Shown here in pieces: positions 23,061-34,875 of a stretch of 64,000 nucleotides of DNA. The stretch covers positions 55,615,777 through 55,679,776 of the forward strand of contig OX439050.1 of the NCBI GenBank assembly GCA_949317995.1, read 5' to 3'. Position 1 is the stretch's first letter; the number at the start of each line of letters is the position of its first letter. The translations under genes were made by a program, and so were the position numbers. The notes below the pieces were generated by a model that worked only from the letters and a program-made list of their open reading frames with translations, did not search any database and had not been told where the DNA came from. Source of the DNA: Acholoe squamosa (lineage: Eukaryota > Annelida > Polychaeta > Phyllodocida > Polynoidae).

Positions 23061-23159
23061 TTGCCTTTGGTATTATTAAATCAGCGTCAGTGCACTGTCC
23101 CCATGCATCGTATAGATAGGGCACTCCACAAATTACGTGAACTATGTGAACTGTATAGC

Positions 23160-23400
23160 GTTGGGAGTCTATGTGCTTTCACTAAGGGATTGGTTGCAAG
23201 GGACTTGAGCTGGTTAATACTGAGTTTAAGAGCAACCAAGAGCACTAGGAGTCATTGTAGAAAGCAATCAATCTGGGAAGGTGCTGGAGCTTCTCCAGTC
23301 AGAGTTAGTATCGAGGGTATCCCCACCATCTAACACACCAGACACTCACAATACCCTCACCTTTTAGTTATTTGTAGTTGTAGACTAATCCCAAAAGTTA
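23160..23400. repeat. Rest of block a, unit 2 copy
   Basis: Resumes the match to 2165-2390 and 4150-4340 that was interrupted at 21910. Its plus frame GLVARDLSWLILSL is related to the frame EFVACDFRGLVLSF at 6507 and 7110 and, like it, runs to a stop just past the conserved TCTGGGAAGG. The equivalent frames at 2165 and 4155 contain stops. Confidence 0.45.
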
Positions 23401-23962
23401 TTTACCCTATTATTTACCCCTATGGGATGTGGTCCCCAGCCTATTAGAAAAAGCTTGACTGCTTGCCAGGAACAGATGAACCAAAAGAGGCTAGATGAAA
23501 ACATGTACTTTTACAAAGTTACATGATTTTTCTTCTTAAATTTACCAAAAATACTATTCTTACTCCTGATTATCAATTTACCGTACTCTAATCAAACTCT
23601 CTCTTTGAATTGAATTCTATTTTAAAAGAAAATCATTTCAAATATAATCTCTACATATGGCCTATGGCCTACATGATGACACAACCGACAAAAATCCGCC
23701 ATTTCCTTAATCAACATACCTCCAAGATAATATTGATCAATTTACTTGAAAATGGAAAGCTTATGTCCCGAACATAATGCTCCTCAAATTCCATTCCTAT
23801 CATAATCGTTGAAATATCTAGGTTTGAACTACTGAATGGAGCACCTCCGACAGAATCAGCTTGGAGAGTGGTTGCTACCATCATATTTTATGATGCAACA
23901 TTATATATCTTAGCAATGTCATGTCATCTGGTAACGTCACGTCACTAAGCAACGTCATTAAG

Positions 23963-24180
23963 TCACAGTTTGCCAACAAAACAGGCTGCAATTTGCTTAC
24001 AATAAAGGCTGTAATCTGCTGACAAAACAGGCTGCAGTTTGCCAACAAAACATGCTGTAATCTGCCGACAAATCAGGCTGCAGTTTGCTGACAAATCAGG
24101 CTGCAAATTACCAACAAAATGGGCTGTAATTTGCTGACAATACGGGCTGTGATTTGCAGACAATACAGGCTGTGACTTCA
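23963..24180. repeat. 23-bp minisatellite, about nine units
   Basis: Imperfect units of the type CAGGCTGCAGTTTGCTGACA. The minus-strand ORF over it reflects the repeat. Confidence 0.8.
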
Positions 24181-24246
24181 GGGACTGAAATATTTTGGCC
24201 CTCCCCCAATCCACACCCTCCCCTACCGAAACCACTGCTCCAAACT

Positions 24247-24265
24247 CTAGTGGCGAAGCCACTAG
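24247..24265 (+). other. Perfect 19-nt hairpin with GAA triloop
   Basis: CTAGTGGC, GAA, GCCACTAG. It contains GCGAAGC, a DNA sequence known for forming an exceptionally stable mini-hairpin. See also 28961-29016. Confidence 0.7.
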
Positions 24266-24599
24266 TAATGTTTTAAAAAGCCTCCCTGAATGTACTTGGT
24301 AGATTAGTATGCTCTGAAAGTCAAAGCACGCATGTTTTTAAATGTTAATTCTGTCCAGGACTAAGACCCATAGCTATGCTAGGCGCTCAAAGCATCAAAG
24401 GTCTTTACTATGTGGCTTTCTTAGCATGAAGATGATAACATGCAATGCATCATGTATTTTGTTATACCAAGGAAACTACAGCTCCTACACAGAATGTCTG
24501 CTACGGAAATCTAACTGACTCAGGAAAACCTCAGCTGCCTACATTTCTAAGGTCTCTGTTATTTATCTGTTAGATAATCTAAGATGGATGAAGAAGTTT

Positions 24600-27465
24600 G
24601 TAGGCATTAGAAGTGAAAGTTACAATAAAAGATGTACAGATACTGCCCCGCATCTGGACTGCATTCATGAATAAGCTAAAGTGCGATTAGGTGCCCCAAG
24701 TGAAATTGTCAGTTCTGGAGTAGTGCTTTAATTATAAGAACAGAGAGATGCTAATGATTTTCATCTGTCGAAGGACCTTTAACTATCACTGAATGTATCA
24801 ATATAGAATCTGTCCATTGGTCATCATGGTGCAAGCGTGCTGCCTGAAAGGTACTTCACATCTACTGCATTCATCAACGCATCATGTTGATCCCATCTGG
24901 TTGAAACACCACTTTGTGAAAGGTTAATGGCCTATGATGTAGTCAATTATAGTTTGATCAAGGCACAAGTTTGCCCTAAAGGAATCCCTAGTCATGCACC
25001 CATTTCATGGTCAGCTCACCCACTGTACAATTAGAAATGAGGCTGATCTTTACAGCAGGGCAGTTATGCTCTGTACCCATGCTTGTATCGCTCACTATTA
25101 GCTCAATTCTACTGTTTAAAGGGCGGAAGTACTTGTTACTGGAGCCACTGTGTAGTTCTGTAGTAGGATGCCATATATATTATTCTGGTCACTACAGTCT
25201 AGGAGGGGGCTTATAGTGTGCATGTTATCCAATGGATAACAAGATTCACATTGAGTGTCAAAACTTTTATATCCATAATTACGAAAAATCTCCCTGCTCT
25301 ACCTTTAGGCTTCAGAGAAATGCATCACACAGGGAGCAGCTATTTCCGAACAGTTCATAAGAAACCCTAAACATTGCTATCTCTAATGAGGCCATCTATG
25401 GAGTTACCTACTGATAATAACTGGCCCTTCACTAGTGAATGATGTAAGCATATCATTCCCAATGTAGAGATGGGGTTGCAATTAAACTTATTTTATCACA
25501 TAAGACCTCCTTTGCCATATGCTTAGTTATAAAGTACTTCTAGATGAATGGTTTCTGTAGGTAATCAAAGGGGTCCACAGAGGATGGTAATCATGTTGTA
25601 GGCTATATGGCAGTCACAACACCTGCTCAGCTGTACGGGGTGCCTTGACATACTATTTCGGCAGGCATGGAATATGTTTATCCACATAATGAACTCAGAC
25701 CTCTGCTGGAATCCTTATGATTTGGATGAACATGTTTCAGTCTGCAGACCATTTTTACAATTGAAATATGAATCCTGTAATCCTGTCGGAAAATCCTACC
25801 TCCTCGCTCCAGCGGTTCTTCACCAAATGCAATGATAAGGTGAGGCATTCTTTTGGCATGTTTCCAATAGTTGATACACTATGATGTATGCATGGTCAAC
25901 ACCACTTGTATCTGTGACTAATGAAGTCCAGTAAATACAGGATGCCGAGCTTTTGCTCCAACAGAATTCAGTGTTGTGTATTTGAGAAGCATCCCTAATT
26001 GCATCCATGGGTCCTTACTATTCATAGTAGGCAGAGATCGGGTGAAATATAATAATAAATTGATGACAACTCTTTTACCACTGAGAGAATTCTGTCATCC
26101 ATTGACATAGCATTGTTTTCTGTTCGAATCCTTGCCCATATCAGAAATTTTTATTTGATAAGGGGTCACATCCACATTGGTAAATGCCACCAAGCAACCA
26201 ATCCGATCAGTGAACAAGTAGACACTGAGAACCTTACTGTAGAGGAAAGCTTTTAGGTAATTAGGCAAACAGGTATCATTCTAAAGGACTAGACTATGAA
26301 ATGTATCTATTATAAGTTTACTGAGAAGAAAGGTCTGTCATGTGATGTGAAGTATTGTAGACCGCATGCTTTAATCAGTTGGAAAGGGGGGGGGGCTACA
26401 TTGGGATGTGGTAATTTGGATTGACGACCTTAAGATATTATCAGGAAAGAAGAACGCATTAAATGAGTAACAGAAGAAAGGAATTAAAATTAAAGGCTCA
26501 GATGAACTAATCACCCGACTTGAACTGTGTCCCTTTCATTCAGGTTCTGTAAATGGGAGATTGGCTCCATATTCATCCCAGTAAGGACCTAGTCTCAGGT
26601 CCACTGAAATTGATTATTCTTAGTAGAACCTAACGATGGAAAGGACGATTTTGCCTTCAGAATTCTCAATTACCAAACGTCTATGAAAATGCCAAAACTG
26701 TTGCCAAAGTATCGACCATTGATGGGTAGGCACAGTAAAACAGTTATTTTTCACAAGACGCATGGCCCTCATTTCTATTCATGATAGGCATCTTAATCAT
26801 CCTCGTTAGACATTAACACTGCTCCTTCTTTGTTTATGCCTACAGGTCGATGTAAATGAACTTTAGGATTTATGATAACTGATGGGGAATCGGTATCCAT
26901 GGTCATGGCCAACTGACTGAAGAGCTAATGGGATCTTCGATAGAATTATAAAATCCTTCCATCTTACAAAATATGACTATGATAACAAGAATGATGATTT
27001 GATTCATTGATTCCTTATAATGGATTTACAAACAGTGGTTTGACCCTTTGAGGTCCACATAGTGCATGCATGATTGCATCAACGTGCACTTCACATCATA
27101 ATGCAATAACAGGGGTAGACAATAACTGTTTTCACTCAACGGCCACCTGGGCCCATAACTACGAGCGTGTACCAACACCTGTAGGCCCAGAATGAAGCTC
27201 TCACGTGTTTTTTTTTTAAGGAAATTATAGATATTTTGCATTGAATTAGATTTAGACATTAACAAAATTGCCTTGCGATCTTTTCTTTCCAACGATATAT
27301 GACATCACCATAATGACTTTTAACCAACACTCCTAGAAATTTTTCATCAATTTCTGTGGGCCACGTAGGCCCATAGGGAAGGAACCCTTGGGAGAACTAT
27401 GGGTTAATACCGAAATCTACAGGCCGTTGGACCCCTGGGGCAGCATTAGTGTCTATCCCTGCAAT
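24600..27465. other. Apparently single-copy stretch without a gene
   Basis: I find no convincing exon, RNA gene or repeat here apart from a short inverted repeat, GTTATCC-AAT-GGATAAC, at about 25228. It has no obvious counterpart in units 1 or 3. Confidence 0.5.
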
Positions 27466-27470
27466 ACTGC

Positions 27471-28452
27471 CGCCCTGGTAATAGACTGGTCATTGCTGCA
27501 TACATAGAGGCAACCCTGGTAATAGACTGGTCATTGCTGCATACATAGAGGCCACCCTGGTAATAGACTGGTCATTGCTGCATACATACAGGCCACCCTG
27601 GTAATAAACTGGTAATTGCTGCATACATACAGGCCACCCTGGTAATAAACTGGTAATTGCTGCATACATACAGGCCACCCTGGTAATAGACTGGTAATTG
27701 CTGCATACATACAGGCCACCCTGGTAATAGACTGGTAATTGCTGCATACATAGAGGCCACCCTGGTAATAGACTGGTCATTGCTGCATACATAGAGGCCA
27801 CCCTGGTAATAAACTGGTCATTGCTGCATACATACAGGCCACCCTGGTAATAAACTGGTAATTGCTGCATACATAGAGGCCACCCTGGTAATAGACTGGT
27901 CATTGCTGCATACATACAGGCCACCCTGGTAATAGACTGGTAATTGCTGCATACATACAGGCCACCCTGGTAATAGACTGGTAATTGCTGCATACATAGA
28001 GGCCACCCTGGTAATAGACTGGTAATTGCTGCATACATACAGGCCACCCTGGTAATAGACTGGTAATTGCTGCATACATACAGGCCACCCTGGTAATAGA
28101 CTGGTCATTGCTGCATACATAGAGGCCACCCTGGTAATAAACTGGTCATTGCTGCATACATACAGGCCACCCTGGTAATAAACTGGTAATTGCTGCATAC
28201 ATAGAGGCCACCCTGGTAATAGACTGGTCATTGCTGCATACATAGAGGCCACCCTGGTAATAGACTGGTAATTGCTGCATACATAGAGGCCACCCTGGTA
28301 ATAGACTGGTCATTGCTGCATACATAGAGGCCACCCTGGTAATAAACTGGTCATTGCTGCATACATAGCGGCCACCCTGGTAACAGACTGGTCATTGATG
28401 CATACATAGAGGCCACCCTGGTAATAGACTGGCCATTGCTGCATACATAGAG
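27471..28452. repeat. 41-bp minisatellite, about 24 units
   Basis: The unit includes CACCCTGGTAATAGACTGGT and CATTGCTGCATACATAGAGG. Variation is confined to a few positions (aga/aaa, tca/taa, aga/aca). The same order of variants recurs near 27740-27900 and 28100-28260, so blocks of several units have been duplicated together. Because 41 is not a multiple of three and the unit lacks stops on the minus strand, long repetitive ORFs (up to 185 codons) appear; they are not genes. Confidence 0.97.
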
Positions 28453-28960
28453 TGCTCAATCAGGAACAAACTGGTTTCTGAGCCCACCTTGTGTTTGCTG
28501 ACATCAGTGATAGCAGTGTTGTTGTCAGCAGGTCAGGCAGTTTGGAAGTATTGTACCTATCTAAATAATATGTGAAGTTCCAAGATTGGAACTGTCATGA
28601 CCCCCATACACAACAACACGACACCTTGCTATACCATGCCTTGATACAATCACAAACATTGAGCATCATACTCCCTTTTAATACAGGAAGGTCCTTATAA
28701 AGAAAATGACAGACATGTAGCAAATGCATCCTCCTCTGAGGCGTAGATAAAGATTCACAAGTTGTGGGTCTGACTGAGGGTCATCTCATTAGAGGAAGCA
28801 CTGAGTAACTAGCTATCATAATATTTCTTGTAATAACTTAAAGAAGTGGCCAGATCCTAGGTGGCAATTCATTATGGAAACTAAGCAAATTACTAAAGAT
28901 TCTTACTGTCCCAGCTTGTCGTTGGTTACACTCACTCATGGATGATATTTCAATATTTTT

Positions 28961-29016
28961 TAGCGCCTCCCACGCCGCGTAGCGGCGGTACCGCGAAGCA
29001 GTACGGGAGTGCGCTA
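28961..29016 (+). other. GC-rich 56-nt sequence folding as a three-way junction
   Basis: Outer stem TAGCGC-CTCCC pairs with GGGAG-T-GCGCTA. Inside are hairpin 1 CGCCGC-GTA-GCGGCG and hairpin 2 GTACCGC-GAA-GCAGTAC. Nearly every base is used. It stands out from the AT-rich flanks and lies in a region related to block c but absent from the unit 1 and unit 3 copies, so it may be a small insertion. 28453-28960 holds nothing else I can annotate. Confidence 0.65.
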
Positions 29017-29469
29017 TGATGATTGCATTTGCCCCATGTGATGAGGTCTCACAATACAAAATTACTGAATAGAGAAATTGATAATTGTGAAATCTTCTTT
29101 ATGTCTGCCTTTATGAGACATGTCATCAAACACTGGTATACCAACATTAACGGCGGGAGGCGTTTTTTTTACGTGGTCACAAAAGCATTTCTTGTTATGC
29201 TCAGTGTCCCAGCACTGTCTCATTAGTGTGTGTCAGATTCTAGTCTTTCTTCAATCCCACATTTAGGTGTGGCTCTTGTCAATGGTTGCCATAGAGATAG
29301 ACACCACTTGCTGCTTTGTGCTGACTGTGCCTGGCCGTGCTTTGTTGGTATATCCATACTAACACCCCCCTCACTCTGGTGCATGAGATGAAAAAAGAAG
29401 TTGTCTGGTACAGATATACCTAATGACTAGTGGATCCTTTGAGAATATGATAGCAATGTGATTTAGAAG

Positions 29470-29887
29470 TGTAGTGGTTCGTCTCGTTAAGTTAGATTAA
29501 ATCATAACGAAGAGAGAGAAAAGTTTCCGGGTAGGCAACCGAGCTTTTATTTCAGAGCTTGCGTTACATACGATCACAGCCTCAGAGGACTACATGCTGC
29601 TAGTGCATTCGGTTACCCTTTCGGGTAACAACCTGGTTGAGCAGTGGGTAAACCACTACTGAGGAACCTAGGGCTAGGACCAGCCTTATATAGGGGAAAA
29701 GCCCGCGAAACTCAGACCGGCCACGTGACGTGTGGCGGACGAGTGGTAGGCCCCCTGGTGTAGTGGATACGAACCCAGAGGCAGGTGCTGCCACCTGCCA
29801 TCCGGATTCCCCCACCACACCCGAAGGACCTAGGTCTGAGTCTCACGGGTGCATGAACGTTAAAGTGTAAAATACCATACCCCTACA
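29470..29887 (-). repeat. 3' LTR of the Ty3/gypsy element
   Basis: 418 bp, bounded by TGTAG and CTACA. It carries the same TATA-like and AATAAA signals as the 5' copy. The 72-codon ORF inside it is present identically in the other LTR and is not a gene. Confidence 0.97.
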
Positions 29888-29899
29888 CTGCCCCCCTTA
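29888..29899 (-). other. Polypurine tract next to the 3' LTR
   Basis: On the minus strand AAGGGGGGCAG directly precedes the LTR. Such purine runs prime plus-strand DNA synthesis in LTR elements. Confidence 0.8.
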
Positions 29900-31197
29900 G
29901 ACAATAACTTGGGGGTAATTAAACCGCAGTGTATTAATAACCTAGTAAGTGATTGTTTACAATACTAAAAAGGGGTATTAATTACACTTGCTCGATGTGA
30001 AATAGGCTATAGTATAAGACTATCCTATTTCTGAAAAATTATACAATAATAGCATCGAGTGTCGTTCATGTTATTTCCATCACTAGCTTATAACAACCAT
30101 AAATGATAAATATACAATTATCACAGATTTATAGTAACGTTTTGACAACAGTAGGGTCCTGAAAAGGACCGGTGGTTGTTAACAATGATCGTATTATGGT
30201 TATTGAACCCGGAAAAAAAATTTTCGACTTTTTAAATTAACAGCTCTGTCTACTTTACAGAGTGAATTAAATATTAATGATCAGATATGGACAATTAATC
30301 TGATACTATATGAACACAATTAGGTATTAACCTGAGTAATACAATACTAAGTTTAGAGAAATCCGTTGGACCTTCTCTTATTTTATAGAAAAATATTTAT
30401 ACTTTTGAGACGCAGCTCAGTTTATACCTTAGTGTTTTATATTTACAAGTTACAGAAGAATTATAGTCTCTTAATATATTGAGACCAGGAATGACCTATA
30501 TAGACAGTTATAGGTCTAGGATTACCTTAAATAACTTTTAGGATTCGCAGATCCAGTATATTTATAGGTACCCTTATATAATAATATATCTTTATAAAAG
30601 ATATTATATAGTTATAAATACAATTTTACATACAATATAATAATATCAACAAAGTTACTTGTTTTCATGATTGGAGGATGTAACAGGAGTCGGATGCTGC
30701 TGATGGCTTGGTATGGGCGAGCTGAACCCTGATGCCTGAAGTGCTATAGTAAAACTTGTTGGTGGGTGTAGCTAAACCCTGATGCCTGTAGTGCTAGCTA
30801 ACTGGAGGTTATAGTAGATCCAGTTGTAGACTGTTGATGGACTCTATGGGCGTAGCTAAACCCTGATGCCTGTAGTGCTAGCTCACAAATAGTAGTGGTG
30901 TAGTAGTAAATCCGGTTTGTAGTTCAAAAGTCCATATTAGTGTAAATTGTCCATGATTTTATAATAGGCACAGTCATTACATTGTGGCACAGTACAATTA
31001 TGGTGTTTACAGCATTCGTACTCCTCCTCCAGAGTGGCTTGTTTGTTTTCTCCTTCTGTTTTCAGTTTCCGGATTAGGGTACAGTTTGGTACCCGAATCA
31101 ATACGGGTTGGATAAAAAAATGGTTTCTTATCCAACAATGCATGGGTAATAGAACCCCGGGACACACAATTATGTCCGATCTTCATGCAACAGTTTT
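29900..31197 (-). other. AT-rich non-coding 3' region of the retrotransposon
   Basis: 1.3 kb without a usable frame. Near the third ORF it holds three copies (30717-30880) of a repeat with the core AACCCTGATGCCTG and TAGTGCTAGCT, spaced by about 55 and 75 bp. Function unknown; packaging, export or RNA stability are possibilities. Confidence 0.6.
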
Positions 31198-34100
31198 TTA
31201 CTGTTCCATGTTCTCCTCGGGTGGCTGGTTTGGACCCGGTTGTTGAGCCAGTGGCTGAACAGGGGGGTTCATACCAGTTCCATCCGTAGGTGCCAATGCG
31301 GGGACAGCAGGTGTAAGTTTCACCTTTTGGCGTGCTTCGAACAGCTTCAAAGCATGCTCAGGTGTACCGTCCCAGTTATCCATGATAACTCCGAAGACCT
31401 TGAAGAACTTTTGCTGGTTCTTCATGTTCGTTGCTCGTTCTAGGTCGAGCATCTGAGAAGCTGTTTCCTTCTCGGATAGGGCCTCCTGCCGCAGATTAGC
31501 AGCTTCCTGCTTATCTTTGGCAACATCCGCTTTGATCTGAGTCGAGATTCGGTTGATCTCTGACTTCTGGATCGCGTCAATACACTGGAGAGTGCTCGAC
31601 ACGGTCCGACGATACATGTCCAGGTGGAGGTTTTCCAGATGGTGCTGTAGCGTCTCAAATTGTTTGCTCTGGATATTGCAAGACAATTTGTCCTCCTTCT
31701 TGAAGAAGGTCTCCACTGTCTGGATCAGCTTAGGCCGATGAACCACAGCACCAGGTGGGGGTACCTGACCCTGAGGCTTCGGCTGTGCTCCAGACCCACT
31801 CGCAGTGACAGCTACCTGCGTGTGCGAAGAAGCAACCGCAGTAGTAACCGCACTAGCAGTGGTCGAAGAAGGGCCTTGAGTTGGTAATCCCTGAACCAGG
31901 GGCAACCGTGACAATTCCCTTCTAAGGTCTTTGGCCGTCAACAATGGTGCGGGTGGACGTTGTCTCACCACAGCACTCATTGTAGGTCGGGGAGCTTGAC
32001 CTCCTACTGTCGGCAGTTCCTGCTTGACCCTCCCGTACTGATCAAAGATTTGCATCTCTGGTCCGGGTGGGCCTATAGCAGGGTACTGCTTCGGGTCTTT
32101 GACATTCAAAGGCGCGTGTTTCCGGGCGGACTGGCCACTCGGTCCACTGACACCAAAGAATGTCGGGTTCTGTGCACCTCGTGGAGTTGGTGCTCGCCCA
32201 TAATGGGAAGGAGTTCCAGTAGGAGATGGAAGATGTGGCTTCTTCCTTCCCCCATTTGTCTGTCTCTCCAGCGCCTCCAGTGGTGACCTGGCTCGGCTTG
32301 GAGATTCAGACGCCTGTCTCTTCCTATCTGCTACAGAGGGTCCCTGGCGGTAATCCCTGCGGCTTCGGACCTGTTCTCCGGATGGAGTTACATAAGCCCC
32401 ACCACGACGGCGGGCCTTGTTGCTTCTCCATTCGTTTAACAGATCGTACTCCTCCTGAGCGTACTCTAGTTTGCCGGACCCGGGAGTCTGGGCAAACCGA
32501 GCCTTTAGTTTCTGGTTAGTACCAGGAACCGTAGGCGCAAACTGCTTCGTACTCGGTGTGAGGGAAGCCAACTTCTCTGCATTGAGGCCCCTAAGGTTGC
32601 CATAGAGTTCGGAGTGAATTTTCATCACCCGATCTATGGCTGCCTCCAGGCCCTCTCCATGCGAAGTCACATAGTGCCGGACCATGTCTCCGCGTCGGGG
32701 GGTGACACATCCTGTGCATTTAGCACATTTCTTGCCAACCTCTCGGTCGCAGACATATTCCGGCCTCTGGTGCATATGAACCTCCACGAGATGACGAAGG
32801 AACGCGTCTTTCTCGATGAAGAATTCAACCTCACCCTCACTTTGAGTACAACGTTGGAAGGGACAATCCTTACGATCCTCCCCGTAGTACTCATCTAGAG
32901 CAAACTTGAGCTTGCCCTTCTGGTCATAATTGTACAGACCATTGGGCGAATTCTTAACGAATTCCCAATAGATCCAGTACATATTGGCCGGCTTTCTATC
33001 AGAGAGCTTCTTGCGAAGCCACTCCTCCATATCTTCCTGCCTCTCACAGGTGATCCGAGGGGGCAGTCTCCATACGGATTTACTCCCCTTCAGGTGTCCC
33101 CTGTGTAGAGGAATGAAGTCGGCAAAGTTGCTATTGGCGTTAGCCCAGATAGCAGCCTCTTGCTCGTCAGTCGGAGTGACATCCACAACTGGGTCAACCG
33201 GCTCCTCTCCCTCCGGGTCGGATGGTACATCCACAGGTTGCACAACGGGTTGTTGACCCGCGAGGACCTGGGCTGCAGCATCTTGAGCGTCTCCACTCAA
33301 ATCGGCCATTACGTCGTGTAGCTTGACGATTGGCACACCGAGCTCAACTTTTACGGTTGGGACAGCCGGTTCAGCTTCTGTATTATCAGCTTTAACGTCT
33401 ACCTCGATAGGTTCAGGTTTGCGTTGGTCAACCTTCTTCTTATTCCTCCTGCGGGATCTGCCGTTAGTAGAAGTGCCAGGCTCGGATGCGTCCGTCTCGT
33501 TGCCGGAGACATCCGAAGCCTTAGCGCCCTTCTTATTGGCCGAGCGTGGAGACACCCGACGGGTTCGGGTACTGTCGTCCACACTCGTGCTGGTAGAGGG
33601 TTCGGTTCCTGACCGCTTCCCTTTACCCTTACCTTTGGTGGGGGTTGTTTTACCCTTTCCACCAGCTGCTTTCTCCTTTACTTGCTCAGTCTTCGTAGGG
33701 GTAGACTGAGCAGTTTTAAGGGAAACATCTGCATCAGGTAGGGCCTTCTCAGGTACTACTGCTGCGCCTCCCAAGGTGGGAGCTTCAGCAGGAGACATGA
33801 GACGGTCCATCCGATCGGCCATCTTGGCTGTTACTTGCACGGGTGCGGGTCCGGGTACTAACTCCGGATGCGCCAGTGCATACTGTCTCTCCAATAGACG
33901 TACTACGAGGTCTTGTATTACCCCGAGTCTGTCTAGTGGAGACACACCAATACGGGCCTCTTCTGCCTCAATGGTTTGAGACGTAATAGGGACCCCTGGA
34001 CAGTAATCCACAACAGCGTTACCTGCTGCTTCATACTCATCCGCTGTGCTTAACAGTAGGATCTGGTCTCTGTCTATGTATCTAGAGACCTCATCTGCCT

Positions 34101-34875
34101 TGACACCGGTGTAACCCGTTTTGTCAGACACATAGGAAGGCCTATAAGAGGTATTCCTTCGGAAAGCCATTTCTGCGTCCCAGACGGCTTTACGAAACCA
34201 TAAGTGGACTACCAATCCTTTGGCCATCTGATGGTAATCCATCAACCAGGACTCCGGAAAGGTATTAGCCCACTGCGGATGAGCACATTCCCAGATTGCG
34301 TTGACAACACGCTCGTCAACCTCTCTGGGCGTCCCATAACAGGTGGGTATCAGCATTTCCTCGGAAATTGCTAACATCCGTCCGTCATATGGACCGGCTA
34401 CATCATGCCATTCGGGACTGTCTGGGAAGGGCAGCTCTAGGTGCATTGGCCTGTCAACCGGAGAAGCAGGTCCCAAAGCACCGAATGAGGTACTCCCACC
34501 AAGACGGGGCGGCAGTTGAGGGGGAGGTGGCATCAGAGCCCTGTCAAGAGACTGGGCTCCTGCCGGTTCTCCACTCAAACCTTCGGATGGAGGGGCTACA
34601 TAAGGCTCACCTACATCAATTTGTTGTTGAACGCCTCGGCGTTCAGGACTAACTTGTCTGGAGTTGTCGGATGCGTCGTAGAACGATTCTACGTCGCTAT
34701 CGTCTACTCCAGAGAAGTACTGATCAACATTCATTTGTTGATCCATTTGATCACAATCAGCATCGTATTGCTGATCGTCGTATGTATAAGTGGGACTCTT
34801 GGGAGAACCACTTCCATACTCTGGCGGGGTGCTGGCACCGGCACCGCCGCCAAGACGGACGGCCTCTTCTGCCAT
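31198..34875 (-). CDS. Third ORF of the retrotransposon, unrecognised zinc-finger-like protein
   Basis: Lies after pol where env would be. 1225 aa from the first ATG at 34875; the frame is open to 34962 with no earlier ATG, so a spliced leader could add codons. I see no signal peptide or membrane segment, so it is not an envelope protein. In order: an acidic Asp/Ser-rich N terminus; a compact, possibly folded region at about 180-340; a long basic low-complexity stretch (about 370-500); a Cys/His region at about 665-750 with two C2H2-like clusters (CPFQRC followed by HLVEVH, then CAKC followed by HYVTSH); a Pro/Arg-rich region; and a coiled coil near the C terminus (about 1060-1160). The overall make-up suggests a nucleic-acid-binding or structural protein, but I recognise no family. 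The frame is intact, which argues for function. Confidence 0.85.
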   Translation of the reverse strand: MAEEAVRLGGGAGASTPPEYGSGSPKSPTYTYDDQQYDADCDQMDQQMNVDQYFSGVDDSDVESFYDASDNSRQVSPERRGVQQQIDVGEPYVAPPSEGLSGEPAGAQSLDRALMPPPPQLPPRLGGSTSFGALGPASPVDRPMHLELPFPDSPEWHDVAGPYDGRMLAISEEMLIPTCYGTPREVDERVVNAIWECAHPQWANTFPESWLMDYHQMAKGLVVHLWFRKAVWDAEMAFRRNTSYRPSYVSDKTGYTGVKADEVSRYIDRDQILLLSTADEYEAAGNAVVDYCPGVPITSQTIEAEEARIGVSPLDRLGVIQDLVVRLLERQYALAHPELVPGPAPVQVTAKMADRMDRLMSPAEAPTLGGAAVVPEKALPDADVSLKTAQSTPTKTEQVKEKAAGGKGKTTPTKGKGKGKRSGTEPSTSTSVDDSTRTRRVSPRSANKKGAKASDVSGNETDASEPGTSTNGRSRRRNKKKVDQRKPEPIEVDVKADNTEAEPAVPTVKVELGVPIVKLHDVMADLSGDAQDAAAQVLAGQQPVVQPVDVPSDPEGEEPVDPVVDVTPTDEQEAAIWANANSNFADFIPLHRGHLKGSKSVWRLPPRITCERQEDMEEWLRKKLSDRKPANMYWIYWEFVKNSPNGLYNYDQKGKLKFALDEYYGEDRKDCPFQRCTQSEGEVEFFIEKDAFLRHLVEVHMHQRPEYVCDREVGKKCAKCTGCVTPRRGDMVRHYVTSHGEGLEAAIDRVMKIHSELYGNLRGLNAEKLASLTPSTKQFAPTVPGTNQKLKARFAQTPGSGKLEYAQEEYDLLNEWRSNKARRRGGAYVTPSGEQVRSRRDYRQGPSVADRKRQASESPSRARSPLEALERQTNGGRKKPHLPSPTGTPSHYGRAPTPRGAQNPTFFGVSGPSGQSARKHAPLNVKDPKQYPAIGPPGPEMQIFDQYGRVKQELPTVGGQAPRPTMSAVVRQRPPAPLLTAKDLRRELSRLPLVQGLPTQGPSSTTASAVTTAVASSHTQVAVTASGSGAQPKPQGQVPPPGAVVHRPKLIQTVETFFKKEDKLSCNIQSKQFETLQHHLENLHLDMYRRTVSSTLQCIDAIQKSEINRISTQIKADVAKDKQEAANLRQEALSEKETASQMLDLERATNMKNQQKFFKVFGVIMDNWDGTPEHALKLFEARQKVKLTPAVPALAPTDGTGMNPPVQPLAQQPGPNQPPEENMEQ

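Noticed and set aside
27490-28334. Long minus-strand ORFs (up to 185 codons) with repeating CMQQLPVYYQGG
   Set aside because: They are produced by a stop-free 41-bp tandem repeat read in rotating frames.
27471-28452. CRISPR-like array
   Set aside because: Units are contiguous without unique spacers, and the genome is eukaryotic.
29600-29818. 72-codon ORF repeated exactly at 42577-42795
   Set aside because: It lies inside the LTRs on the transcribed strand, within the U3/R control region; identity only reflects LTR identity.
33323-33709. Antisense ORFs across the retrotransposon genes (for example 33323-33709 and 38701-39171, plus strand)
   Set aside because: Shadows of the long minus-strand frames, with no motifs of their own.
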